64,000 nt of DNA from Zingiber officinale. Its lineage: Eukaryota; Streptophyta; Magnoliopsida; Zingiberales; Zingiberaceae. A program made the position numbers and the translations under genes. The DNA lies in the NCBI RefSeq assembly GCF_018446385.1, contig NC_055992.1, forward strand, positions 16,710,877-16,774,876, in the 5' to 3' direction. How positions within the stretch are numbered: the first letter of the stretch is position 1; each line of letters starts with the position of its first letter. Below the pieces are notes generated by a model. It had not been told where the DNA came from and searched no databases. It saw only the letters and a program-made list of their open reading frames with translations. Of this stretch, positions 10,551 to 21,454 are shown one piece after another.

Positions 10551-12661
10551 TCATTCACTTCCATTTCCTGTTCCTGTCGTATTTGTTCCTTCAGTATCAA
10601 AATCTTCAACTTCGTCATCTGAAAGTTGCATTCCTTGGATTCTTTTCTCCGCTCTGGTCCAATCGTCCAGTAATGCTTGGGCTTCCAATGAGTCGGGAGA
10701 CAAAGTTGATCGTCGTTCATCTAATATGTTGCCGCCGGCACTGAACGTCTGCTCCACAGCAACAGTTGACACTGGACAAGCTAAAATTTCTTTTGCGATC
10801 ACGGAGAGAACGGGAAAGCTTTGAGCCTTCTGTGACCACCACTTTAAGATATCGAAGTTTTCGCTATCTGCTTCATTAAAATCAAAAGAAGTCGTAAAAT
10901 AATTCTCAAGTTCCTGTGTGGAACTTGAGGATCCCCGTGGACGTTTTGTCCGTTCTTTTAATAAGAGTTGTGCTTTTGTAAGTTTTAAATTACTACTAGT
11001 AGTTTGTTGAATTTCAGAAATATTAATTTGTGTTCCATATTTTGCATAATATTGATTATAAATATCATATAAATAAATTCTAACATTATATATAATATTA
11101 ACTGGATCAGGGGAAGAAGAATCTTTAATTGGAATTAAAGCATCATAATATAAAGTTAACATTTCTTGTAAAACTTCTAATTTAAATCTAGGATCTAAAG
11201 TAAATGCAATTAAATAAATTTCAGGAATTAAATAAAAATATTTTTCCCATTTAGTTTTCATAGCTAAGATGCAAGGAGATAAAGATTCATTATTAATATG
11301 TTCATTTAAAACTAATACTATATTAGAAAAATTTTCTAAAACTAATTGAGCAGTGGGATAATAAACACCGGAAAGTTGTTCGGTTGCATCATTAAATACT
11401 TTTAAAATTTCACAAATACTACTACAAATATTCATTGTTGTGAAAATAAATATATATTAGCATTAGTGTTTTGTGCAAAAAATGAACATAATAATTCTTT
11501 ATATTGAAATGAATCTTGTAATAATTGGTATGTTGAATTCCAACGTGTTGGTACATCACGTGAAATTTTTAGGTCTCATTCCATTAATTTTACAAAACCT
11601 ACCCCATTGTTTCATTATAGATGGATGAGACCATAAATAAGAAATTGCAATTCTAATTGGTTTAATATAACTTTCTAAAATTTTAAACCATCTTGAACAC
11701 ATAAATTTAAAACATGGCATACACAACGAATATGAAAAATAAACCTCCAATAATAGGTTGACAAACAAATTTTAGATCATCTATACAAGCGGTATTAGAA
11801 CTAGCATTATCTAATGATATTGAAAATATTTTATGAGTTAAACCATATTCTTCTAAAATTAAACATAATAATTGTGCGATATTATGAGCATTATGTGATT
11901 CATCAAAAACTCTATAAGCTAATAATCTTTTTTGGAGATTCCAAGAGTTATCGATCCAATGGCAAGTCACACCCATATACGAATGTGTTTGCCAATGATC
12001 ACTCCAAATATCAGAACATAAAGAAACTTTATTATCTAATTTACTAAATTCATCAATTAAATTCTTTTTTCCTTGTTTTACTAATTTTTTAATTGTACGA
12101 GTAAGTGTAGTCCTAGGAACACGTTTAGCACATGGATTAAGAGATTCTTTACAAAAATCTTCAAATGTGCATTTAGATCCAAAACTAAAGAAAGATGTTC
12201 TACGGAAACAAATTTAGCTAATGATTTTCTTAATTTATTATCCGAATTAAAAATAAACCAGAATCGGTACTACCGCTAGTTGAAGAAAATCTTGATAATT
12301 GTGTTTGAGAACGGTTGAGTCCATATTCCGTCGGGTGCTTCGTTTCTACATGTCGTTTCAATGACCCATAGCCGGCTTGGAATTTGTAGGAAGCATTGCA
12401 GTGCTTACATTTTGCACGCATTTCTCCCGACGGAAGAGTGATCTTCTCAAAATGTTTAGTGAAAATAGAAGACTTTAGAGGAGGAAGTTCCCGAACCTTA
12501 GAAGTAATTGCATCGGTACTTCCTTGTGTTTCGGGTGTCGGATTCGGAAGATGCTCGATCTCATCATCGGTGGATTGAATATTGGGGTCCTCCCCCCGCG
12601 GATTCATTATTTGCTTTCCCTTCCGAGCTCGAGATGATGCACCTCCGCGGCCTCCATCCAT
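10551..12661 (-). pseudogene. hAT transposase, BED-finger type, frameshifted
   Basis: The start (12661) gives a Gly/Arg-rich N-terminus, then a BED zinc finger (CKHCNASYKFQAGYGSLKRH, encoded near 12350-12410). The middle includes SLDNASSNTACIDDL. The C-terminal part (10551-11435) holds the hAT dimerisation region with WW, PVLSVIAKEILACPVSTVAVEQ and FSAGGNILDERRSTL. These match the RICESLEEPER/DAYSLEEPER family. The frame shifts near 12240, 12185, 11710 and between 11570 and 11440, so no full protein can be made from one frame. An intact copy would bind the terminal and subterminal repeats and catalyse cut-and-paste transposition. Confidence 0.9.
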
Positions 12662-12864
12662 TGTAATTGAAAATTGGAAACGAAAGCGTGTAGAGATTAG
12701 AGAATACGAAAATGAGATTAAGAGTAGAGAAGATGTGTGTGAAAAATGATGAAATGAGCTCTCTATTTATAGAGTTTTGATAGTAACGGACACTAAATCA
12801 TAGCCATTGATCAAAAAAACGGTCAAATGATCCTAACCGTTGAAAAAAAATATCCAAAAAACCC

Positions 12865-13100
12865 TCCCAACGGCTACGAACCGCCGGTTAACCGGCGGTT
12901 CCAACGGCTATGAACCGCCGGTTAACCGGCGGTTCAAGCGAAAAAAAATTATCGGCTGAACCGCGGTTCAACCCGCCGGTTAACCCGGTTCGCCGATTTT
13001 ACATCGAATGAATCGGTTCGCCCCGGCGAACCGGGTCAACGGGCAACCGGCCCGTTGACCCGGTTACGGGCCCGGGCCGGGTCCGGGCCAGACCCGGCCC
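12865..13100. repeat. hAT right subterminal repeats
   Basis: Two near-identical copies of ACGGCTAYGAACCGCCGG followed by TTAACCGGCGGTTC (about 12869 and 12905), then CCCGGTT- and GGGCC-rich sequence, lie just inside the right end. They mirror the left array. Confidence 0.75.
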
Positions 13101-13479
13101 GGGGTCGGGTCTACTCTAAACCAGTTAGACCAAGGCATTATATTAAAATTGATTTAACTCCAGATTTTTAAGTTAGCTTTGTCTTAGGAAGTAGTCGATG
13201 TTTTGATACTCAAGAAGACCTCTGTGTCTCGTCACGACCTAGAAGCTAATTTCAGAAACTCTTGATCATAGCCTAAAGCAAAATTTGAATCTAACATAAG
13301 GCAAACTTTGTGCTTTGAGAAAGGAACAAACAATTAAATTGATTAATAATCCGAACCTAGCCCATATCCAAATCTAAACCCAACCTACAACCATACCAAA
13401 CCTAAACTAAACCCACATCCTATCCTAGACCTTAATACAACTTGAACAAATTTATTTTTGAGAAATATCTTTACAGAAA

Positions 13480-13870
13480 GGATTCAGCACAACTCGTCCT
13501 CTTATCTTCAATGACGACAATTTCTCTTATTGGAAGGGGAGAATGGAATATTATCTAATGAACGACATTGAAAACTATCTTATAATCAAGATGGGCTTTG
13601 AGCTACTTACAAATATAGATGTATGACACCCTAGTTGACTATGACAATTGGGCAAGTGAAAATAAAAGAAAAGTTCAAGTCAATGCTAGAGCCACAAGTA
13701 CATTACTGTGTGAGCTAACTCAAGATCAACTAAGTAAAGTTGGATAGCTCAGCAGCACTAAACATCTCTAGGAAAGATTAACTGAGTTGCATGAAGGTCC
13801 AGTTGACTGATTGTTAGCTTTTATTCTATAGATAGTCAAGCTCGAAATTAAGTTGGATATTTCGAAAATG
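13480..13870 (+). pseudogene. Copia-like gag remnant in LTR-R1
   Basis: A plus-strand reading gives STTRPLIFNDDNFSYWKGRM followed by a YLMNDIENYLI segment, the usual start of plant Copia gag (DUF4219/UBN2). Further on is VNARATSTLLCELTQDQLSK. Stop codons at about 13625 and beyond interrupt it. No protease, integrase or reverse transcriptase follows. Confidence 0.65.
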
Positions 13871-13879
13871 GTTTGAAAA

Positions 13880-16200
13880 TTTTATTTTGATAAAAACTTA
13901 GATAGTTTCATACAATGTCATTTTTCATGTTTTCACTTCTTTTTGAATTGCCAATAAATTTAGTTTTGAAAATTTGACTTATGAATCTAAAGCAAGATTG
14001 AAGAAATTAGTTAGAAAGTCAAAAGTAAAAAAGTCAACATCATTGACTATTCGGTCGCTCGTAACATGTAGGAGACCGGTAATGAACTAACCTAATTTCA
14101 AACCTCGTTGACCTTATTTCTACTCGATCACCTGTATTTGAAAAGTTAAATTAATTACGATGGTAAAATTAGGTATACAGTTGCCTGTATAGTTATACGG
14201 TTGTCCACGTGACCTCGAATGACTGCCCTGATTAGACTTATAGGGTCAACCGTATAATCACACGATCAACTAGTAAGCCTTTCTATAGGCGACCGTGAGC
14301 CGCCACCAAAAACTCCTTCCGAGACCTCATTTTCTTCTCTCAAATTTCATTTTTGAGTCCTCTTTGAGCCTATTTTTGACTCTCTTCTTGAGCTCGAGTT
14401 TCCTGACTTATTCATCATGTTGAGGTATATGTTTTTGACTTATCTATTTTAATTCATTTCGTTTAAGCATAATATTCCTTATCTTTTTCTAGTATGCTTA
14501 AACAATTTGTTATTTATTTCAAATATTAGACTCAAACGTAGAGCAGAGGCTGGTCCATCACAGGATTCTTCCGATGACTTGAGATTTCCATCTAAAGATT
14601 TTAGACTTAGATTTTAGCAGCATATATACATACCCATGCAATCTAGATATCTAGGTAGGAAGCTCTTCGTAGATCACTATCCTGACATTCTAGAGAACAT
14701 AGCTTACTATAATCTTCTACGTTTGTTTACTGTGACCAAGTAGTAAATATTGATTTGTGTCCAGAGTTTTATAACAACTTGTCTAAGATAGATGATTTTA
14801 CCATTCCATCTAGAGCTGGAGGTTGTGACATTATCCTCACACCGACTTAATTAGGGACCCACTCGAGTTGTGTTCCTCAGCCTCCACATTCTATTATTTT
14901 CTATATCCTACTCCATCTTTTCCTAAGTCTCATTCTGACATCACTCTAGATCGTAATTACACTTATCTGTTTGGTAGTGAGCAGACTTCGACCGTCATCA
15001 ACTTCAAATCTAGCTAGTTTAGAGTTGAAGATTATGTGTTGTACAAGGTTCTCTGCACTCGCATTTTGCCCATCAACACTAGAGACTTTCCTACCATACA
15101 ACCCTTTCATTGATTTCTCCTTTATGCTATCAAATAGAGATTAGAGATTGGACATTAACTTTAATTTGCTAATTTTTAGACCCATTATCTATTATTTTAG
15201 CGTATCCACTAGTCGTTGAGTCTATATGCTATATTATCACATTTTGATTCGTCTTTTTACATCTCTAGGGAGTGATGTTTTTAGCAAAAACATTAAACCA
15301 TTGACTGAGTTTGACCAGATAGGACCTAGGAACTTCATCCTAGTTAAGATGGTTCTTAGAGAAAATGCTTTAGTTTAGAAGGATGGGAGGAACACTACCC
15401 CCTCGATCTCCAAATATTGATAACATCATTGGCTGAGTTTGGGTTTGATCCAGATCAAATACAGGCTCATCTTCTAGGTCCTTCAGCTCCTCCACCAACA
15501 ATGGCATTAGAGAACTGAGTGACACAACTCGAGCAGACTCGCTCGTGAGCATAGGGAGACGAGGGGCAAGATGTGAGAGATGATGTGTAATTATTACCAA
15601 GCCAGCAGCCTCGTAGCTCCTTCCACCGACTAGTTGATCTTAGCTTAGCTCTTTGACAAACTTGAATTTTATTTGACTGATGTGTTTTGGATATTTTGAT
15701 CCATTTAAACTTGTGCTTGACTACTACCTTGACTTATCTTATTTTGACCTATTTTGGATGAGTTGGCTTATGTTGACTTTTATAATATATTACAATTTAA
15801 TTTATCTATTTTTGAGCTAATTTAATTATCTAACTGTGATTTAACTTGAATTCTATAGTTGATTTATCTATTTACAAACTAATTTATTCATCTGCTTGAT
15901 TTAATTAACTTTGTGATATCATGCCTTGATTTAATATTTTCTCTATTTTTACAATTTAACTCATTTTGATATATGAAAAAGCAGGAGAAAGGTAAAGGGT
16001 TAAAGTCAAAATTTTAAAATTATTTCTTTTAATTCACTTCCCAATTTTTTGAAAAAAAAAACCCTTATATGATTTAGAGGGAGCAAAAATTAAGGGGAGT
16101 TATGTCTAAATTGATATATTCATGTATGACTGTATTAATTATATTTATCCCATACATTGAATATAAACTTCAAAACTTATAATAAGTGGGAGATTATTAG
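13880..16200 (+). other. Decayed interior of LTR-R1
   Basis: AT-rich sequence with no intact frame. Scattered readable phrases (for example around 14560-15080) suggest former coding sequence but were not assigned. The segment ends in a purine stretch, AAGTGGGAGATTATTAG, immediately before the 3' LTR, which is a plausible polypurine tract. Confidence 0.5.
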
Positions 16201-17640
16201 TGTTGGGTGTACAATATTTAACTTAAAATTTTGATATATAATCAAAGTTAAAGTTATATTAGTTATGATCTAACTAATTGTATCAAGTGTGTCAGTGCAG
16301 GTTACGTGACAAGTGTTGAAGTCCTGGTTGTGAACCAGGTAGTGACTAAGTCATAGTCGAACAATGCATCAGAAGTCCTGATTGGGAGTCAGACATGAGC
16401 TAAATCTTGGTTGGAGACCAAGCAAGAAATTCCTTACTGGAGACTAAGTGAATCAAGTCTAAGTGGTGAAGGCTTGATAGATAAATTCCTAGCTAGAGAC
16501 TTGATGAATCAAGTCCAAGTGGTGAAAGCTTAGCATACAAATTCCTAGCTGGTGGCTAGGTGAATCAAGTCTAAGTGATAAGAGCTTGACATACAAAAGT
16601 CCTATCTGAATGTTAGGTGAATCAAGTTGAGGTGGAGTTAGCTGAGCGTTGAATGCTTGACAAATAAGTCCAAGTGAAAGCAACTGGGAGTTGTAGCTTA
16701 GCACTTAGTCTAGATAAGTGAGCTAGAGGTTGAGCGTCTAGACCTAACATAAGTACAAGTAACTTTAAATTCTGTATCCTACTCATTATGTGTAACCATT
16801 GCAGGGAAACATATTCAACGGTTCCAGGCTACCAGAGGGAGTCTGAGGTGACTGAATGATGATAACTCTTGATGAAGGGATTTTAGAGGGTCCAAGTGAT
16901 TGTAAGTCCAGGTGATCGAAGGATACGAGTGACTGGAGAAACTTCCAAGTGACGAAAAGATGACGTTATCAACAATCCGAGTGAGTTGGATCAAGATGAG
17001 ATTTGTCCCTTGTCCAGTCGACTGGAGGACTTCCAGCCGATCGGAGAGGTTTGTTAATGTTATCTAATGGATAAACATAGTAACCATGTCAACACTAATA
17101 CAAGCTGTCGAAAAGACTCCATGCAATCAGAGGAGTTCTTTAAAAGGAGATTCGAGACAGAGCTTGAAAATCACTCGATCATTCATTCACATATTCTCTT
17201 GTGCTTATGTTCTTATGCTTTCTCACCTTCTATATTGAGACTTGCGTTTCATTTCTGATCAATAAGATCTAGAGTAACATTTTCATTTGTTTTAGTGTTG
17301 TCTTATTTATTTTATTGTGCTTAAAATTTTAAATTATTTTCCTATAAGATTTTTCTATTTTCAGAGGCTTTTTAGAAAATACAAACTATAAATAAGAATA
17401 ATATTTCATAACTGTTATATTATGTCTATACTTTTGGTTTGATTGATAGTTGCTTGCATGCTTAACTATTAATTAAATCATTTGCATGCTTATATTTCCT
17501 TCTTGTATTTGATTAAATCAGTGTAAGTAATTTTTATTTCTGTTGTGTTACTCTACTTGATTCAATTATTTTACTATCTGCTTATTTTAAAATTCATAAT
17601 GCTATTCACCATCATCTAGCATCTAGTTCGATCCTACCCA
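16201..17640 (+). repeat. 3' LTR of LTR-R1
   Basis: Starts TGTTGGGTGTACAAT after the polypurine tract and ends at GTTCGATCCTACCCA. Between about 16440 and 16640 a unit like AATTCCTAGCTGG(N)GAATCAAGTC recurs three to four times at a 55-60 bp period. Confidence 0.82.
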
Positions 17641-17659
17641 AGAGATATATAAAATTTGT

Positions 17660-17885
17660 CATTCATGGTGGCAAAAGACGAATACGCTCGCTTCCAGCGC
17701 CCCCACCAACCGGTCCCAGGGTCAACATAGAGGAGGTAAATCACGGACGGCTACTAGCCTTTGGAATAGTGACTAGCACATAAAGGAGACATTTACCTCA
17801 ACTTTGCTGAGATTCGAATCCAAGACCTCATGGTGGCAACACCTCATGCGCTAGCCACTAGACTCATCCGAGGGGACAAAAAAAA
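17660..17885 (-). repeat. tRNA-derived SINE-like element
   Basis: On the minus strand a box-A-like AGTGGCTAGCGCATGAGG is followed about 30 bases later by a box-B-like GGATTCGAATCTC, the spacing of a tRNA-type polymerase III promoter. The remainder is unrelated, as in plant SINEs. Family unknown. Confidence 0.6.
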
Positions 17886-17889
17886 CTAA

Positions 17890-18085
17890 GGTAGGGTAAA
17901 CTTTTTAACGTGACCGGGCTCATCGCTTCGCTGCCCCATACCCCCGAAGGGATTTAACTCGGTACTTCAGTCAACATTACCCTAAATTAGGGATTTTTTT
18001 AATTGATAAGAGTGCGCAGATGAAGACTCGAACCTGATACCTCAGTCAATGGATAACAAAGTATAACCAGAGCACCCCTAGTTCA
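17890..18085 (-). repeat. Second SINE-like repeat
   Basis: On the minus strand a GGTTCGAGTC box-B-like motif follows GGTGCTCTGGTTATA, with downstream CCCTTCGGGGGTATGGGG. It adjoins the previous repeat. Classification is by the box-B motif only. Confidence 0.4.
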
Positions 18086-18656
18086 GTTGTCATTCATATA
18101 CCTAGATAGCATAAGTACATATATCTAATTAACGAATTCTATTAAGAAACTTAAATTTAATGTAAAATTGAAAATTAAGTAATTTTATAATACAACTTCT
18201 CTTCTTCTTTCTAAATCTATTTGAAGGACCACCACCTTCCCGTCAACTATAATTCTTATTCGTGTAGCTGGTTAGAAGTACTGTACAACAATGAGATTGG
18301 GATCTATGCAAAGGATGGCGTGAAGTCGTTCTTGCGTTACTGAACATTTCCTTTCAACTACCTGCATCAGTGGCTGCAATTTTTTATAATCGGCCAGAAA
18401 TGTGCAGTACAAGCAGTTGTTTTCTGGTGCCACTTGGGGTTTACTATTTTGTTCTTAGTGAGTGTGTAGAACTTGTATACCATTTGTACAGTTTGAGAAC
18501 AAAAGAAGCACCATTAATAATGTTCCATTCCACATGCAGCAAGCTGTCGATCTCTTAGTACAACTTAGGAAATAACATAGCATATATAACACTACTAATA
18601 CAGAAGTTTTAAATTAGACGAAGAAGATCTTGACTTAATTATACGTTGTAATCTCA

Positions 18657-20480
18657 TCACCTCTTTTCCCAGACGCAGTAATCAGTGCCCGAGGTGGAGA
18701 CATGGAAACTGCCCGGCACGAGTCCCCCGAGATCAATTCTCGGCCCGAGTTTCACCATGACCTTCTCATCGATGACAGCCATGTACAGATCCGCATCCGC
18801 AACCAGGATCCGCAGCGAGCTCCCCTTGCGAATTCCATTTCGAGTCCTGATCGCCGCCAAGGCCGTGATCTTCTCCTTCAGCCCCCAATCGAAGAAGTGA
18901 TCGTAGAACTGCACGCGCCCAAATTAATATTATATATAATGTGCTGTGCTGCAGGTTGAGTAACAGTTAGAGCTTACGATGGTGGGGATTCCGGGATGCG
19001 TTAGAATGTAGGCGTAGCCTTGCATGACCTTGTCGGAAGGGAAAGGCCACAGCCTCTGAGTCGACCCTGTATCGTGGTTGTCGACGAAGGTGACCGCCTT
19101 GTCCGGCCACCACCCGATCATGCCCGAGGCCTTCCCCTGCGGGTCCCGCAGCCTCCACAGCTCCCCCTGCACCGCCGCCTGCAGCACGCCCTTGGTGGTG
19201 AAGTCGAAGGCGGTGGCGGGGCCCGCGGCGCCGACGTCGTGCACCCAGTTGACCATCTCCTGGCGGCTGCTGTCCTGGTCGTACGCCGGCCTCCCGTCGT
19301 TGCCGTAGGTGAGGGAGCTCCACAGCTCCGCCACCACGAAGTCGGGCTTGGTCTGGGAGATGTAGATTCCGGCGATGGCGGGGGAGTATCCCCGGGCGAA
19401 GTCGAGGCGCCACCCGCCGTCGAAGCCGACGTCGGTCTTGAGCCAGTTGAGCCAGTCGGAGAGCTCGCGTTGCACGAGGGGGTTGAGGTGGTCGATGTCG
19501 GGGGCGGAGGCGTAGGCGGCGCCGGTGTCGCGGTTGCCGGTGCCGTCCGAGTACTGGGTGTCGTCGCTGCAGATCATGTGGGGGCCCCAGTCGAGGCGGC
19601 TGTCGTTGGTGCCGCCTTCGAAGATGCAGTAGATGCCGCGCGAGTCCTTGCGGTCGGCGCAGCGGTGGTTGATCACGATATCGGCCACGGATTTGATCCC
19701 TTTCTCGCGCAGCGCCGCCGTCAGCGACTTCAGCTGCTCCTCCGACCCGTACTTGGATGCATCCAGATCGTACAGCCGCCCCGGCATGTATCCTGCTTCA
19801 TTTATTTTTCATTCAAATTATATTATATATATTTTAACTGTGAATTTACTTTTTAAAAATATTTTATTTTTTTATTTTTATTTTTTATATGTTTGGGGAA
19901 CAAAAGTTATCCACAAAATTTGTATTTATCTGGCCACAAAGTGACAAAATAAGCTCTTTTACTCACGCTGTTCCAAGTCACCGCATATAATAAATCGTTT
20001 ATATGATATTAAAAGATTTTTTTGTTTTGTATGAAGTTTAATTAATCTATATATCAAAACCATAAATAAGAACGTAACTCCTAATATCGATCATACATGC
20101 ATATTCGTGTGTAATATATATATTGTAAAGTGACCTTGTTCTGAGACGGAGTGGGACGGTGGTGGGAGCCAGACATGGGTGACTCCAGCTTTGACTAGAT
20201 CATTCACTTGGCACTTCAGGTAGTTGTACAAGCCCCCTTCCTTCCTCCATGATTCCCAGTTAAAACCCTGCCATGCAACTCAACTTATATTAGTTCTCAA
20301 AGCTGTACTGTAACTAGCTAGCAAACAGTCGAGAGAGATTGACTGTGCATCCATCGTGCATGCATATATACGTATCAGCACCTGAAAGAGGATTTGACAC
20401 TGAGCGTCGGAGAGAGTACTCGCGAGCGAGATCAGCCCGACGAAGAACACGACGACGAAGCCAATCGGCAATGACTTCAT
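18657..20480 (-). CDS. Alpha-amylase (GH13), secreted, four exons
   Basis: Endo-acting hydrolysis of alpha-1,4-glucan bonds in starch. Exons are 20382-20480, 20135-20267, 18978-19792 and 18657-18908, all with GT-AG borders, giving 432 residues, the usual length for plant amylases. Residues 1-27 look like a signal peptide ([15 protein letters not shown]...). The mature start contains [13 protein letters not shown]13 regions follow: DIVINHR at 115-121, WRLDF with nucleophile Asp208, AELW with acid/base Glu233, and [10 protein letters not shown] with Asp318. The surface starch-binding pair WW is at 305-306. The last 83 residues are the C-terminal beta-sheet domain (Alpha-amyl_C2). A start at 20480 is chosen because it begins the signal peptide, although the frame is open further upstream. 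Exon 3 is very GC-rich, typical of monocot genes. Odd point: GFDGGW has one extra Gly just before the nucleophile strand. Introns are 114, 342 and 69 bp. Confidence 0.95.
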
Positions 20481-20585
20481 TGTTAATAAATATACAACTG
20501 ATCGAGGAGAGGAGAGGAGAGGAGAGGATATCGTAAAGATAGGGATGAATGGGTTTGGATGAGGGGAAGCAGTAGGAGGACGCAC

Positions 20586-20595
20586 GTATATATAG
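20586..20595 (-). promoter_or_regulatory. TATA box of the alpha-amylase gene
   Basis: Minus-strand TCTATATATACG lies about 105 bp upstream of the start codon. A TCC/TCT-rich leader (about 20505-20530) lies between it and the ATG, as in many plant genes. Confidence 0.65.
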
Positions 20596-20769
20596 ACAGA
20601 TGGAAGGGAGGGCGGTCCAAGTGGGCCCCTGCACAGACGTCACTGGTGGGTCCCGGACTGTGAAGCCAGTGCCAATGGTAATAGGAGGCGAGGATGAGGC
20701 GGTTGCCAACGGAACGGCCTGAGAGATGAACTTTAATTAATGCCCGGCCGGCGCGCGCTGCAGCGTATC

Positions 20770-20790
20770 GGTTACGGTCATGGATATATG
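20770..20790 (-). promoter_or_regulatory. Possible sugar/gibberellin amylase box (TATCCA)
   Basis: Minus-strand TATATCCATGACCGTAAC contains the TATCCA element known from cereal alpha-amylase promoters, about 300 bp upstream of the start. A clear GARE (TAACAAA) was not found beside it, so hormone control is only suggested. Confidence 0.35.
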
Positions 20791-20899
20791 CCTCTTCCTC
20801 CTCCTCCACCTCCTCCGTCAATACTTCGCCATCGGTTTCCGGAAGACGAGGGATGGAGATTAAAATGCGTGCCGCCATTACTACGTGATCTGCGCTGCC

Positions 20900-21454
20900 G
20901 AAAGCTAAACTGGAGCATATAGTTATTGCTCCTTGTTGCAGTTCTTTTTATTAGTATAGAATTTGAAAAGTCGTTTCGTGAGTTTGACTGCAATTATATT
21001 CTTTAGTGGACAACTCCCAATTCATATATAAAAACTTCACGCAAATACCTAATTCTATTGAAATGCGCATGAAATTTTTCTTGCTTCAGAAATTGGAAGG
21101 ACGACGCATGATCTTCGATCCTCACTTCATAAGATCAATAGTTTAATTAGTTTCTTAATGCTCTTTGATATGTTTTTTCTCAACAATCTTCTAACTTTAA
21201 TTATGATATGGAGATAAAGGCGGATCCCTAAAAATTGGACAAAGAAAAATTGACTGATGTAGAGGTTAAAGTTAAAAAGTGGTCAAAATCACTAATCCAA
21301 TCATGGCCGTTCGAGCTTGGAATCGCCGGCCGAGCTTGTGTGGTCGAGCAGGCCGACCTCGAATAGCCAGTTGGAAGTGAGTGGCCTACCAGACCTCCCG
21401 ATCAATCGTACTTCGAACCATTACTTGCGACATACAAATGAGGTTGAAAACTAA
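20900..21454. other. Non-coding region upstream of the alpha-amylase gene
   Basis: AT-rich sequence followed by a moderately GC-rich stretch (21290-21420) with repeated GGCCGA/TCGAGC motifs that continues past the element at 21455-22623. It may be an old, interrupted LTR, but no ends were found. Confidence 0.3.

Larger units (their letters stand above)
10211..13113 (-). mobile_element. hAT transposon (RICESLEEPER-like)
   Basis: This 2903-bp element is bordered by a perfect 8-bp duplication. The terminal inverted repeats are TAGACCTGACC (left) and TAGACCCGACC (right, inverse strand). Subterminal regions at 10218-10385 and 12865-13100 are dense in GGTTC(A/G)CGGTT and CCGGTTAACCGG motifs in both orientations. 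The enclosed transposase gene reads on the minus strand and is frameshifted. It sits inside the internal region of LTR-R1, so it inserted after that element. Confidence 0.93.
9079..17640 (+). mobile_element. Decayed LTR retrotransposon (LTR-R1) with nested hAT
   Basis: A 3' LTR at 16201-17640 and a 5'-truncated copy at about 9079-10071 match along their lengths (shared landmarks: AACTTTAAATTCTGTATCCTACTCA, the CGATC-rich middle, and AATCACTCRATCATTCATTCACA). An initiator-Met primer site follows the left copy, so the element reads on the plus strand. The left copy lacks about the first 415 bp, probably because CACTA-1 or a deletion removed them. The interior holds only a broken gag-like stretch and unrecognised decayed sequence. 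It was non-autonomous or has decayed. Confidence 0.8.

Noticed and set aside
19020..19856. 278-codon open frame on the plus strand
   Set aside because: It is antisense to alpha-amylase exon 3. GC-rich codon bias on the minus strand removes stops from the opposite strand. The encoded sequence is low-complexity Val/Gly/Ala-rich with no domain.
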